6,341 nucleotides of DNA from Bacilli bacterium (lineage in GTDB: Bacteria > Bacillota_I > Bacilli_A > RF39 > UBA660), in assembly GCA_022793555.1 (NCBI GenBank), contig JAAWDB010000101.1, positions 1 through 6,341 on the forward strand. Reading direction: 5' to 3'. Each line of letters starts with the position of its first letter. Within the stretch, counting starts at the first letter, position 1. The position numbers were made by a program, and so were the translations under genes. A model generated the notes under the pieces. That model was not told where the DNA came from, did not search any database, and saw only the letters and a list, made by a program, of their open reading frames with translations. This document shows, in pieces, positions 1-5,550 of this stretch.

Positions 1-374
1 ATACTAATCTTTCCGAATTCTGTCATAGCAGTTATCTTTTCGAATTTACCATCTCGAATACAAACTTCTTCCAAAACTTCTTTCTTGCTATCAACAAATT
101 CCAAATAAAAATAAGGAACTTCACTTCGAGAAATTAAAATATGAGAAAACAGAAGAAAATAAGCTTCTTCTAACGAAGGACACTCTTCTAAATCTCTGAA
201 TTTACCAAATAAACCATATATATCTTTAGCATATTGATTATTCGCTATATACTTTTCATCTACCAAGCACTCTGGATAATGAAATAAAAAACGTATTTGT
301 TTATCAGAGAAATTTACTGTACCTCCAAAATAAGTCTTCTCAACAGGACAATCACCAAAATCGATTTTTAGCAT
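1..374 (-). CDS. Unrecognised protein, 5' part only (runs off the left edge)
   Basis: An open frame starts at the ATG at 374 and stays open for 124 codons to the window edge, so the C-terminus is missing. The product begins MLKIDFGDCPVEKTYFGG and is rich in acidic and aromatic residues, with stretches such as EVPYFYLEFVD and KKEVLEEVCIRDGKFEKI. I see no signal peptide, membrane segment or catalytic motif, and I do not recognise the family. It looks like a small soluble alpha/beta protein. The start is supported by a near-consensus extended -10 promoter about 30 bp upstream and by an 83-bp gap after the deacetylase stop. The ribosome site is weak (AAGTGATGTG, 6 nt before ATG). An immunity-like or hypothetical accessory protein is possible, but that is only a guess from size and composition. 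Confidence 0.7.
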   Translation of the reverse strand, partial: MLKIDFGDCPVEKTYFGGTVNFSDKQIRFLFHYPECLVDEKYIANNQYAKDIYGLFGKFRDLEECPSLEEAYFLLFSHILISRSEVPYFYLEFVDSKKEVLEEVCIRDGKFEKITAMTEFGKIS

Positions 375-404
375 AAAATTCACATCACTTTCTAAAATAT
401 TACT

Positions 405-413
405 ATTATAACA
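405..413 (-). promoter_or_regulatory. Extended -10 promoter for the left-edge gene
   Basis: Read on the minus strand, the site is TGTTATAAT, a perfect extended -10 (TGnTATAAT). It ends 30 bases upstream of the ATG at 374. The -35 region is only A/T-rich with no clear TTGACA, as is common when an extended -10 is present. It implies that the left-edge gene is transcribed separately from the deacetylase. I found no convincing hairpin terminator between the two genes, so read-through is also possible. Confidence 0.5.
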
Positions 414-457
414 AAACTTTAATAGTATTTTTATGAATTTTTTTATACCCTCTTAAT

Positions 458-2161
458 TCAGTGAATCATATTCTTAAACTGATCTAACGTCGTATTACTA
501 TGAATTGGATATCTCGTAATTTTATATTTATCTTGATTACGATTCGATTTTGCATAACCACCGACGAAACCAAGTTGAAATCCAACTTCCTTTAAACTCG
601 CAATCGCCATATCATTATAAGCATAAAAAGGAAAACAAAAAGCTTTATTCGATCCTGTCACCGCTAAAGATTTGCGTAAATCATCCAATACTTGTTCTTT
701 CGTTGAACATAACATTTTAGCTCCTCGCGTTTGATTTTTACACAAACCTTCTGTATGCATATCATACGTATGACTCTCAATATCTAAATAAGGAGAACGA
801 TAATTATTAATATCCCACCAGCCAGTAATTAAAAATAGTGTAGCATGCATTTGATACTCTTCTAAAATAGGAATTAACTTATTACCATTATGTTTTCCTG
901 TTCCCATAGCCCCATCATCAATCGTTAACAATACACTTCGCGCAGGAAGTTCTATTTCTCCATACATCCAAGCTCGATATTCTTCCATCGTTAAAGTTTT
1001 ATAATGATTCTCTTTCAAATAATCTAACTGTTCCCTAAATTTTTGAATTTCTAAACAATTGCCCTCACGACACACTTCTCCAATACTTGCATCATAGAAA
1101 AAATGATAATTCAATACCGCAATACTTGTTGCTTTCGCATCCATACTAGGAAGACCTTTACCACTTGTAGTAACTACTGGTTTTGGCTTTTCTATAGTTT
1201 GACCACTCATAATCTTCTGATTATTTTCATTCGTTAAATTTTGATGAATCACATAACGATTAACACTTTCTTTTTTGGTATCTTTCTTCGTCGTCGTATC
1301 ATTATTTACAAAAGTTAACGCTGTTGGGTTTACAATATCAAAATGAAAATCTTGTAAACTAGCTTGTAAAACATCACTTTCGCAAGACTTCGTAATTAAC
1401 ATTGCCCCTGGTTTCAAACGTAAATCACCACGTAACCATGAAAGATACTCACTCTCCGTAATACTATATTTTTGATTTTCTTGCCAAAGACGCACAACTT
1501 CCTCTACTTTTTTCTTCGAAATACAAGTATTTGCTTGACAATTTTCTTCATACTTCATAAATTGTACAATCGGTATAAAGGAAGCTTCTTCTAAATTTTT
1601 TTCACCATCAACCAAAGTTCCTTCATTTTTTTTAACATCAAAATAATCATTCCCAAAGAATACTCGATAATACTCTTCCGTTCCATATAAAATATCAAAA
1701 GATTGTGAAGAATCTAAAGTAATTCTTAAAAGATCATCTTGATATAAATTGGGCTTTTCCATCACAAACTTTTTATCCAAAGCCAAATAATAATCCTTTG
1801 GTTTCAAAATATTTTGATCATTCGTTGGTTCCAAATATTCATAGAAGACATAATAATCCGTTCCTAAAACGGGAAAAAAAGTATCGGTTTCTTCTAGAAT
1901 TTCTGTAGTTTTTAAAGCAAGAACACTGCCTTTGTGCACGGAACCAACAACTTCATATTGCTCTCCGTTTTTTTGCTGCAATAAAGTATCCTCTTTCACT
2001 AAAACAAAATTACCATAATGACTTTTTATTTCTTCCATTTTTAAAAGTCGTTGCCGCCTCAAAGCATTTTCATAAAAAAAATATCCGCCAATAATTAGAA
2101 GTATCACAACTAACACCAAGAAAGAAAAAAGAACTTTTTTATTTGTTAAAACTTTTTTCAT
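458..2161 (-). CDS. Membrane-anchored CE4 polysaccharide deacetylase
   Basis: The protein has 567 residues from the ATG at 2161 (MKKVLTNKK). An in-frame TTG at 2173 is disfavoured because it sits only one base after the AAAAGG. Residues about 9-30 form one hydrophobic segment (LFSFLVLVVILLIIGGYFF) after a Lys-rich start, giving a signal anchor with the bulk outside the membrane. The C-terminal half (about 346-567) matches the CE4/NodB fold of the PgaB/IcaB type: VLNYHFFY at the start, the metal and base motif LTIDDG (Asp415-Asp416), HTYDMH (His464 and His469) as the zinc-binding pair, FPFYAYND (about 510-517) and ITRYPIH near the end. CE4 enzymes remove N- or O-acetyl groups from envelope or exported polysaccharides; the substrate here cannot be read from sequence. 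Residues about 196-260 resemble the start of the catalytic domain but lack the Asp motif. A terminator precedes the gene, so it is probably monocistronic. Confidence 0.88.
   Translation of the reverse strand: MKKVLTNKKVLFSFLVLVVILLIIGGYFFYENALRRQRLLKMEEIKSHYGNFVLVKEDTLLQQKNGEQYEVVGSVHKGSVLALKTTEILEETDTFFPVLGTDYYVFYEYLEPTNDQNILKPKDYYLALDKKFVMEKPNLYQDDLLRITLDSSQSFDILYGTEEYYRVFFGNDYFDVKKNEGTLVDGEKNLEEASFIPIVQFMKYEENCQANTCISKKKVEEVVRLWQENQKYSITESEYLSWLRGDLRLKPGAMLITKSCESDVLQASLQDFHFDIVNPTALTFVNNDTTTKKDTKKESVNRYVIHQNLTNENNQKIMSGQTIEKPKPVVTTSGKGLPSMDAKATSIAVLNYHFFYDASIGEVCREGNCLEIQKFREQLDYLKENHYKTLTMEEYRAWMYGEIELPARSVLLTIDDGAMGTGKHNGNKLIPILEEYQMHATLFLITGWWDINNYRSPYLDIESHTYDMHTEGLCKNQTRGAKMLCSTKEQVLDDLRKSLAVTGSNKAFCFPFYAYNDMAIASLKEVGFQLGFVGGYAKSNRNQDKYKITRYPIHSNTTLDQFKNMIH
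1382..1576 (-). other. Degenerate copy of the CE4 N-terminal module inside the deacetylase
   Basis: This stretch encodes residues about 196-260 of the deacetylase. It parallels the start of the catalytic domain encoded at about 911-1123. Both carry a Cys-x4-Cys pair (CQANTC and CREGNC), then a charged helix (KKVEEVVRLWQENQKY and QKFREQLDYLKENHYK), then a T/S-x-x-E-Y-x-x-W-x-x-G segment (ITESEYLSWLRGDLRL and LTMEEYRAWMYGEIEL), then a hydrophobic strand (GAMLIT and SVLLTI). Where the catalytic copy reads DDG, this copy reads KSCES, so it cannot bind metal in the usual way. The likeness is seen by eye; a partial domain duplication is inferred. Confidence 0.6.
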
Positions 2162-2184
2162 AACAACACCCAAACCTTTTTATT

Positions 2185-2190
2185 ATTATA
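2185..2190 (-). promoter_or_regulatory. Possible -10 element for the deacetylase gene
   Basis: TATAAT reads on the minus strand immediately after the T-tract of the preceding terminator and 23 bases before the ATG at 2161. No good -35 is seen at 16-18 bp. The best candidate hexamer at that distance, TAGAAT, matches TTGACA at only three positions. The location is sensible because the upstream terminator would otherwise leave the deacetylase without a transcript. The start would lie very close to the coding region, leaving little leader. Confidence 0.3.
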
Positions 2191-2218
2191 AAAGAAAAAA
2201 CTAGAAAATTCTAGTTTC
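2190..2218 (-). terminator. Intrinsic terminator after the 143-residue gene
   Basis: The minus strand has an 8-bp perfect stem, AAACTAGA with TCTAGTTT, and a 4-base ATTT loop. The outside G can add a G-T pair. It is followed by TTTCTTTT. The stem begins at the stop codon of the upstream gene. Stem GC content is low, as expected in this genome. It closes the truB unit before the deacetylase gene. Confidence 0.75.
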
Positions 2219-2648
2219 AAGAAATCATTTGCAATTGTTTTAATTTTGCTAAATCGCGTTTTAGAGCAAAATAATCGGGAACCACCTTATCCTCCTCATG
2301 AAGACCGACCATTACCACATCATATTTTTTATAATTAAGTAAACAAACACGCTCATATCCTTCTAAGCGAAATCGCATTAACTCATCAGCATCTAAACCA
2401 TACTTTTCAATATAATAATCATTATAAGCATCAAGGCGTAATTCCTTTCCGACATAAATCGAAAACAACTTACTTTTCCGTTGCTGATCCTTTAATGTTG
2501 CTCGAACTGTAATCGATGTAATTAAAGGAAATGATAACAAATTTTGCTTTTGCAAAGGTTCAAAACAACGTTCACTAGAAAGTAAATATTCCCGAGTCTT
2601 CGCTTTACTTCCAATTCCATAAAACAAAGAAAGCGTTGCATTTGACAT
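2217..2648 (-). CDS. Unrecognised 143-residue protein downstream of truB
   Basis: The start is the ATG at 2648 (MSNATLSLFYG), chosen because AGAGGTGA lies 4 bases before it. A longer frame reaching 2702 would overlap the end of truB and has no ribosome site. The product is soluble-looking, with no signal or membrane segment. It has a basic middle (KDQQRKSKLFSIYVGKELRL), a Tyr-rich acidic stretch (DAYNDYYIEKYGLDADEL), a hydrophobic strand (YDVVMVGLHEED) and a probable C-terminal helix (FALKRDLAKLKQLQ). I do not recognise a family. It sits 37 bp after truB and ends at an intrinsic terminator, so co-transcription with truB is likely. A role in RNA or ribosome biology would be guilt by association only. 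Arginine codons and base composition resemble truB more than the ATPase, which suggests a resident gene. Confidence 0.8.
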   Translation of the reverse strand: MSNATLSLFYGIGSKAKTREYLLSSERCFEPLQKQNLLSFPLITSITVRATLKDQQRKSKLFSIYVGKELRLDAYNDYYIEKYGLDADELMRFRLEGYERVCLLNYKKYDVVMVGLHEEDKVVPDYFALKRDLAKLKQLQMIS

Positions 2649-2652
2649 ATTA

Positions 2653-2660
2653 TCACCTCT
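2653..2660 (-). promoter_or_regulatory. Ribosome binding site that fixes the 143-residue gene start
   Basis: AGAGGTGA on the minus strand is followed by TAAT and the ATG at 2648. This strong Shine-Dalgarno match lies inside the longer upstream frame, which argues that the first 18 codons of that frame are not translated. Confidence 0.75.
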
Positions 2661-2685
2661 CGAATAAATACTTATTCTATAAAGT

Positions 2686-3531
2686 TTAAATCGATTTGTC
2701 AAACAAAAGAAAAGGTTTATAACGATCTTTATTTTTTACATAAAGAGCAACCCTTTTTTTATGATAGGTAAGTAAAACAAATTCTTCTTTGGAATCAAGG
2801 TTTAATTCATTTCGGTGCTCTATTACTGACCAATCAGACTCTTCGATTTCCTTTGTATCATAACGCAAACACCTTGTAAAATCTAGAAGATTCATGTCGT
2901 CAGTAACATCAGAGAGTTTTTTCGATTCAGTAATATCAAATTCTCCCAATCGGGTTCTTTTTAAACCACTCATCACACCATAGGTATGCAAATAATGACT
3001 AATATCCCGAATTAAACTTCGAATATAAGTTCCTTTTGACACCACTGCCCGAATAACCGCATTTCTTCCCTCAAAAGAAAGAAGTTCTAATGCCTTAATT
3101 TCAATTTGCTCTATAGGTAATTCCACGTCTTCATTTTTTCTGGCATATTCGTATAACTTTTTGCCATTAACCTTTTTTGCTGAATAAATAGGAACTTCTT
3201 GCATTTGAACACCGACAAAGTGTTGCAGTGCTTGTTCTAACACATCTTTGGTCGGAATAACGTCCGTTTCTTTCAAAATATCTCCTGTAATATCCAAAGT
3301 ATCAGTTTCCACTCCAAACGTTATCGTGGCAATATACTCTTTATCATGATTGGTTAACAAAGAAACCATTTTCGTATAATCACCAATACATAAAACCAAA
3401 ACTCCTGTTGCGAGTGGATCTAATGTTCCTGTATGCCCTACCTTTTTCGTATGCAGCTTTTTTGAAACTACATTAACAACATCACGACTCGTATAACCAG
3501 TCGGTTTATCAATAACTAAAATACCATGCAT
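2686..3531 (-). CDS. truB: tRNA pseudouridine-55 synthase TruB
   Basis: TruB converts uridine 55 in the T-loop of tRNAs to pseudouridine in the cytoplasm. The start is the ATG at 3531 (MHGILVIDKPTGYTSRD), with GGAGGTGA 5 bases upstream. A TTG-led extension at 3546 merely translates that ribosome site and is rejected. The 281 residues carry the N-terminal GILVIDKPTG motif, the catalytic motif GHTGTLDPLATGVL with the nucleophile Asp38, the central GVQMQEVPIYSAKKVNGKKLYEYAR region, and the SKGTYIRSLIRD motif around residues 165-176. The C-terminal 50 or so residues (up to FLLFDKSI) are short, consistent with a reduced PUA-like tail. Bacterial TruB is usually about 290-310 residues. The gene normally follows rbfA directly; here an ATPase gene lies between. 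Arginine codons are mixed (8 CGN, 5 AGR). Confidence 0.96.
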   Translation of the reverse strand: MHGILVIDKPTGYTSRDVVNVVSKKLHTKKVGHTGTLDPLATGVLVLCIGDYTKMVSLLTNHDKEYIATITFGVETDTLDITGDILKETDVIPTKDVLEQALQHFVGVQMQEVPIYSAKKVNGKKLYEYARKNEDVELPIEQIEIKALELLSFEGRNAVIRAVVSKGTYIRSLIRDISHYLHTYGVMSGLKRTRLGEFDITESKKLSDVTDDMNLLDFTRCLRYDTKEIEESDWSVIEHRNELNLDSKEEFVLLTYHKKRVALYVKNKDRYKPFLLFDKSI

Positions 3532-3536
3532 ATTCT

Positions 3537-3544
3537 TCACCTCC
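3537..3544 (-). promoter_or_regulatory. Ribosome binding site that fixes the truB start
   Basis: GGAGGTGA on the minus strand is followed by AGAAT and the ATG at 3531. It is nearly a full anti-16S match. It places the start at MHGILVID, the usual TruB N-terminus, rather than at the TTG at 3546. Confidence 0.85.
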
Positions 3545-3601
3545 AAAAGTTACTTGAGATAATTTTGTTAATTTTCCCTTAAAATCACTTAGAATTCTTC
3601 A

Positions 3602-3630
3602 ATCATACATTTTTAATTTCTAAAACTAAA
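3602..3630 (-). promoter_or_regulatory. Weak candidate promoter for truB
   Basis: On the minus strand TTTAGT (3630-3625), a 17-bp spacer and TATGAT (3607-3602) lie about 70 bases before the truB ATG. The -10 matches 5 of 6 consensus bases and the -35 only 3 of 6. DNA this AT-rich yields such matches by chance. It is listed because truB would otherwise depend on transcription through the ATPase gene. Confidence 0.25.
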
Positions 3631-3725
3631 ACTTTTAATTTTTTATTACTAGTTTTAATATTAAATTTTCTATAATCATATTTTTCATACTTTTCACAAC
3701 CTTCATAATTACTAACTACTATATT
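3603..3725 (-). other. 40-codon open stretch in frame after the ATPase stop
   Basis: Directly after the ATPase TAA, the same frame stays open for 40 codons before a TGA at 3605-3603. It would encode a Lys- and Tyr-rich, protein-like segment (EGCEKYEKYDYRKFNIK, then LKVLVLEIKNV). The ATPase already ends where family members usually do, so this may be a decayed extension, the tail of another gene, or chance in DNA of about 16% GC. No convincing terminator lies in this 3547-3725 gap. Confidence 0.2.
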
Positions 3726-5030
3726 TTAATCTAAATTTAATTCATTAATATATTCTATAAAGTAAAGTGGAATATTAACTATTTTACCATCCCTACTTAG
3801 ATTATTTAATGAGAATCTAAATGATACTTCACTATCATTTTTAACATTATATTTTGTTAAACTATTATGATTAGTATTCTTATCTGACTTTACTTCTATA
3901 GGAATTATTTTGTTATTTCTTTGTATTACAAAATCAATTTCGTTTCTATCAAAAGTATAATAATTAGGTGATTCATTTAATAAATAGTTTAATACATTAG
4001 CAACATAATTTTCAGTAAATGCCCCCTTAAATTCTTCGAAAAGCCTATTCCCTTCTAAAATAATTTTACTATCTAAATTAGACATTCTTCTTAAAAGCCC
4101 AACATCATTCATATAAATTTTATAAGCAGCTAAATCATGATATGCTTTAAGTGGAAAAGCACACTTATTTACTAAATAACATTTAGAAATTAAATTAGCA
4201 TCATTTAACCAATTTAACGCTCCTTCGTATTCTCTAGCACGAGCTCCTTCTTTTACGACTTGATATACAAACTTTTTATTTTCTCTTGCTAACTGTGATG
4301 GTATTCTATTCCATATTAAAGATATTTTATTAGCTTCACTTGCATCGGTATGCTTTGAAAAATCATTTTCATAAGAATCTAAAATATTTTTTTGTATTTT
4401 ATTAACTTTTTCTATATCCTTATCATTTACCCAACTATATATTACTTCAGGCATGCCGCCAATAATATAATAAATTTTTAATTTTTCAATAAGCTGAGAT
4501 TCAAATAATTTTGGTATTTCTCTTATTTCTCTAGCTTGTTTCATGACTTCCACTAAATTTTCTAAATTATCAGCAATTAAAAATTCGCTAAAAGTCATTG
4601 GATACAAATTTAAAAATTCTACTTTACCTACTGGAAAAGATGTTTTAGAAAGCTTTATTCCTAAAAGTGAACCTGCACAAGCAACATGATATTCACTTGC
4701 TTCTTCACAAAAATACTTTAATGAGTTTAATGCGTTAGAGCATTCTTGTATTTCATCAAAAATAATTAATGTCGTAATAGGATTTATTTTTTTACCATTT
4801 GCTAAAGATAATTGTTCGATAATTCTTTTAGGATCTTTTGTATTTAAAAATAATTCAGCTAGTCCATCATCATGATCAAAGTTGAAATAAGCTACATTTT
4901 CATAATTATTTGCACCAAATTCTTTTAAAATAAATGTCTTACCAACTTGTCTTGCACCTTTTAAAATCAAAGGTTTTCTATCTTTACTATTTTTCCAATT
5001 AATTAGTTTCTCTGTTATAAATCTTTGCAT
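3726..5030 (-). CDS. AAA ATPase with C-terminal DUF4143 (COG1373 family)
   Basis: The 434-residue protein starts at the ATG at 5030 (MQRFITEKLINWK), with AAAGGAG 8 bases upstream. The N-terminal ATPase domain shows Walker A (GARQVGKT, 25-32), Walker B (TTLIIFDEIQEC, with Asp92-Glu93) and the sensor-like ACAGSLLGI (117-125). The following VGKVEFLNLYPMTFSEFL segment is typical of the family. The C-terminal DUF4143 part (about 195-434) has the spaced residues of a PD-(D/E)xK-type fold: Glu340 in TENYVANVL, Asp366 in NEIDFVI, and Glu379-x-Lys381 in IPIEVKS. Nuclease activity is inferred, not shown. These proteins are common accessory genes in bacteria and archaea and their role is poorly understood. 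The gene interrupts the rbfA-truB order. Of its 17 arginines, 16 use AGA or AGG, whereas the infB part uses CGN for 10 of 11. Its DNA is also more AT-rich than the flanks, which suggests acquisition. Confidence 0.93.
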   Translation of the reverse strand: MQRFITEKLINWKNSKDRKPLILKGARQVGKTFILKEFGANNYENVAYFNFDHDDGLAELFLNTKDPKRIIEQLSLANGKKINPITTLIIFDEIQECSNALNSLKYFCEEASEYHVACAGSLLGIKLSKTSFPVGKVEFLNLYPMTFSEFLIADNLENLVEVMKQAREIREIPKLFESQLIEKLKIYYIIGGMPEVIYSWVNDKDIEKVNKIQKNILDSYENDFSKHTDASEANKISLIWNRIPSQLARENKKFVYQVVKEGARAREYEGALNWLNDANLISKCYLVNKCAFPLKAYHDLAAYKIYMNDVGLLRRMSNLDSKIILEGNRLFEEFKGAFTENYVANVLNYLLNESPNYYTFDRNEIDFVIQRNNKIIPIEVKSDKNTNHNSLTKYNVKNDSEVSFRFSLNNLSRDGKIVNIPLYFIEYINELNLD

Positions 5031-5055
5031 AATATCTTCTCCTTTAGTAAAATCA

Positions 5056-5132
5056 TATCACATTTTTGAAGGAAATATACGATATTTTATCACACTTTTG
5101 CAAATAATTTTAATATAATTATCACATTTTTG
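5056..5132 (-). repeat. Three direct 13-bp repeats with exact 32-bp period upstream of the ATPase
   Basis: On the minus strand, CAAAAATGTGATA occurs at 5132-5120, CAAAAGTGTGATA at 5100-5088 and CAAAAATGTGATA at 5068-5056. The three copies differ at one base only, and their starts are exactly 32 bp apart, close to three helical turns. The 19-bp sequences between them are not alike beyond being AT-rich. The middle copy overlaps the candidate promoter and the last lies near the likely transcript start. This arrangement suggests an operator array for a protein binding one face of the DNA. The protein is unknown. Confidence 0.85.
5074..5103 (-). promoter_or_regulatory. Candidate promoter for the ATPase gene
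   Basis: On the minus strand TTGCAA (5103-5098), an 18-bp spacer and TATATT (5079-5074) lie about 45 bases before the ATPase ATG. The -35 matches 4 of 6 and the -10 matches 5 of 6 consensus bases. A second option, TTGTTT with a 17-bp spacer and TATATT, lies one repeat upstream. The repeat at 5088-5100 covers the end of the -35 and part of the spacer, so a bound protein could block or recruit polymerase here. Confidence 0.4.
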
Positions 5133-5182
5133 CGAAACAAATATTTTGGCCCACAATTTTTCTTACCCGTCCACAAACACCC

Positions 5183-5210
5183 AAAAGAAAAAAGAAGAAT
5201 TACTCCTTCT
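5183..5210 (-). terminator. Weak intrinsic terminator at the rbfA stop codon
   Basis: On the minus strand AGAAGGA pairs with TTCTTCT (7 bp including one G-T pair) around a GTAA tetraloop of GNRA type. TTTTTCTTTT follows. The loop contains the rbfA TAA stop. The stem is AU-rich, so termination may be partial. It marks the end of the infB-rbfA unit and the boundary to the ATPase block. Confidence 0.55.
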
Positions 5211-5550
5211 CATTTTCATGAATTTCTGATAAAATTTTCTCAATTTTACTACCGTACTCAATCGACTCATCATAAACAAACCTTATTTTAGGTGTTTGTC
5301 TCAAATCCATCTTTTGGGCAACAAACTTACGAATAAAATCGCTCGCTTCATTCATTTCTTTTTCAGCTACTTTATGATCCATATCACGTAAACTAGTAAA
5401 ATAAACTTTCGCAAAAGATAAATCTGCAGAAACTTCACTTCCTGTAATCGTAATACTTTTCATTAGTTCATCCGTAGATTCTTGAAATAAAATATCGGAA
5501 ATCGTTTTATTTAATTCTGATTCAATTTTTTTTATCTTGATTTGATTCAA
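5200..5550 (-). CDS. rbfA: Ribosome-binding factor A
   Basis: RbfA is a small KH-fold protein that binds the immature 30S subunit and helps mature the 5' end of 16S rRNA, notably in cold growth. The 116-residue length is normal. Family signatures are SEVSADLSFAKVYFTSL (about 38-54), an AxxxxRKFVAQKMDLRQTPKIRFVYD segment (about 69-94) and the final SIEYGSKIEKILSEI. The start is a TTG at 5550 (MNQIKIKKIE), with GAGGTGA 7 bases upstream and no ATG nearby in frame. The TTG overlaps the infB TGA in a TTGA arrangement, so translation is probably coupled to IF-2. No ylxP-like gene lies between infB and rbfA, unlike in Bacillus. The charged tail HENEKE ends within a terminator-like hairpin. Confidence 0.95.
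   Translation of the reverse strand: MNQIKIKKIESELNKTISDILFQESTDELMKSITITGSEVSADLSFAKVYFTSLRDMDHKVAEKEMNEASDFIRKFVAQKMDLRQTPKIRFVYDESIEYGSKIEKILSEIHENEKE

Noticed and set aside
458..2161. Plus-strand genes
   Set aside because: I found no plus-strand frame here or elsewhere in the window with a ribosome site and protein-like content; the minus-strand genes account for the coding signal.
2162..2173. TTG start giving a 571-residue deacetylase
   Set aside because: The AAAAGG is only one base from this TTG, too close for initiation. The ATG at 2161 with MKK leads straight into a standard signal anchor.
3532..3546. TTG start giving a 286-residue TruB
   Set aside because: The extra five codons are the Shine-Dalgarno sequence of the ATG at 3531, and TruB normally begins at GILVIDKP.
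3726..3752. The hexapeptide NELNLD at the ATPase end also occurs in TruB
   Set aside because: Six common residues in K/N/L-rich proteins of an AT-rich genome, with no surrounding similarity, so it is best taken as coincidence.
5056..5132. CRISPR-like array
   Set aside because: The repeats are 13 bp with 19-bp gaps and only three copies, too short for a CRISPR array, and no cas gene is present. A promoter-associated operator fits better.
5149..5164. Possible fourth degenerate copy of the ATPase upstream repeat
   Set aside because: The minus-strand text AAAAATTGTGGG resembles the motif only with an insertion, lacks the GATA end and is out of the 32-bp phase.
3547..5182. Insertion sequence or composite transposon carrying the ATPase
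   Set aside because: I saw no transposase, no inverted terminal repeats and no clear target-site duplication at either side.
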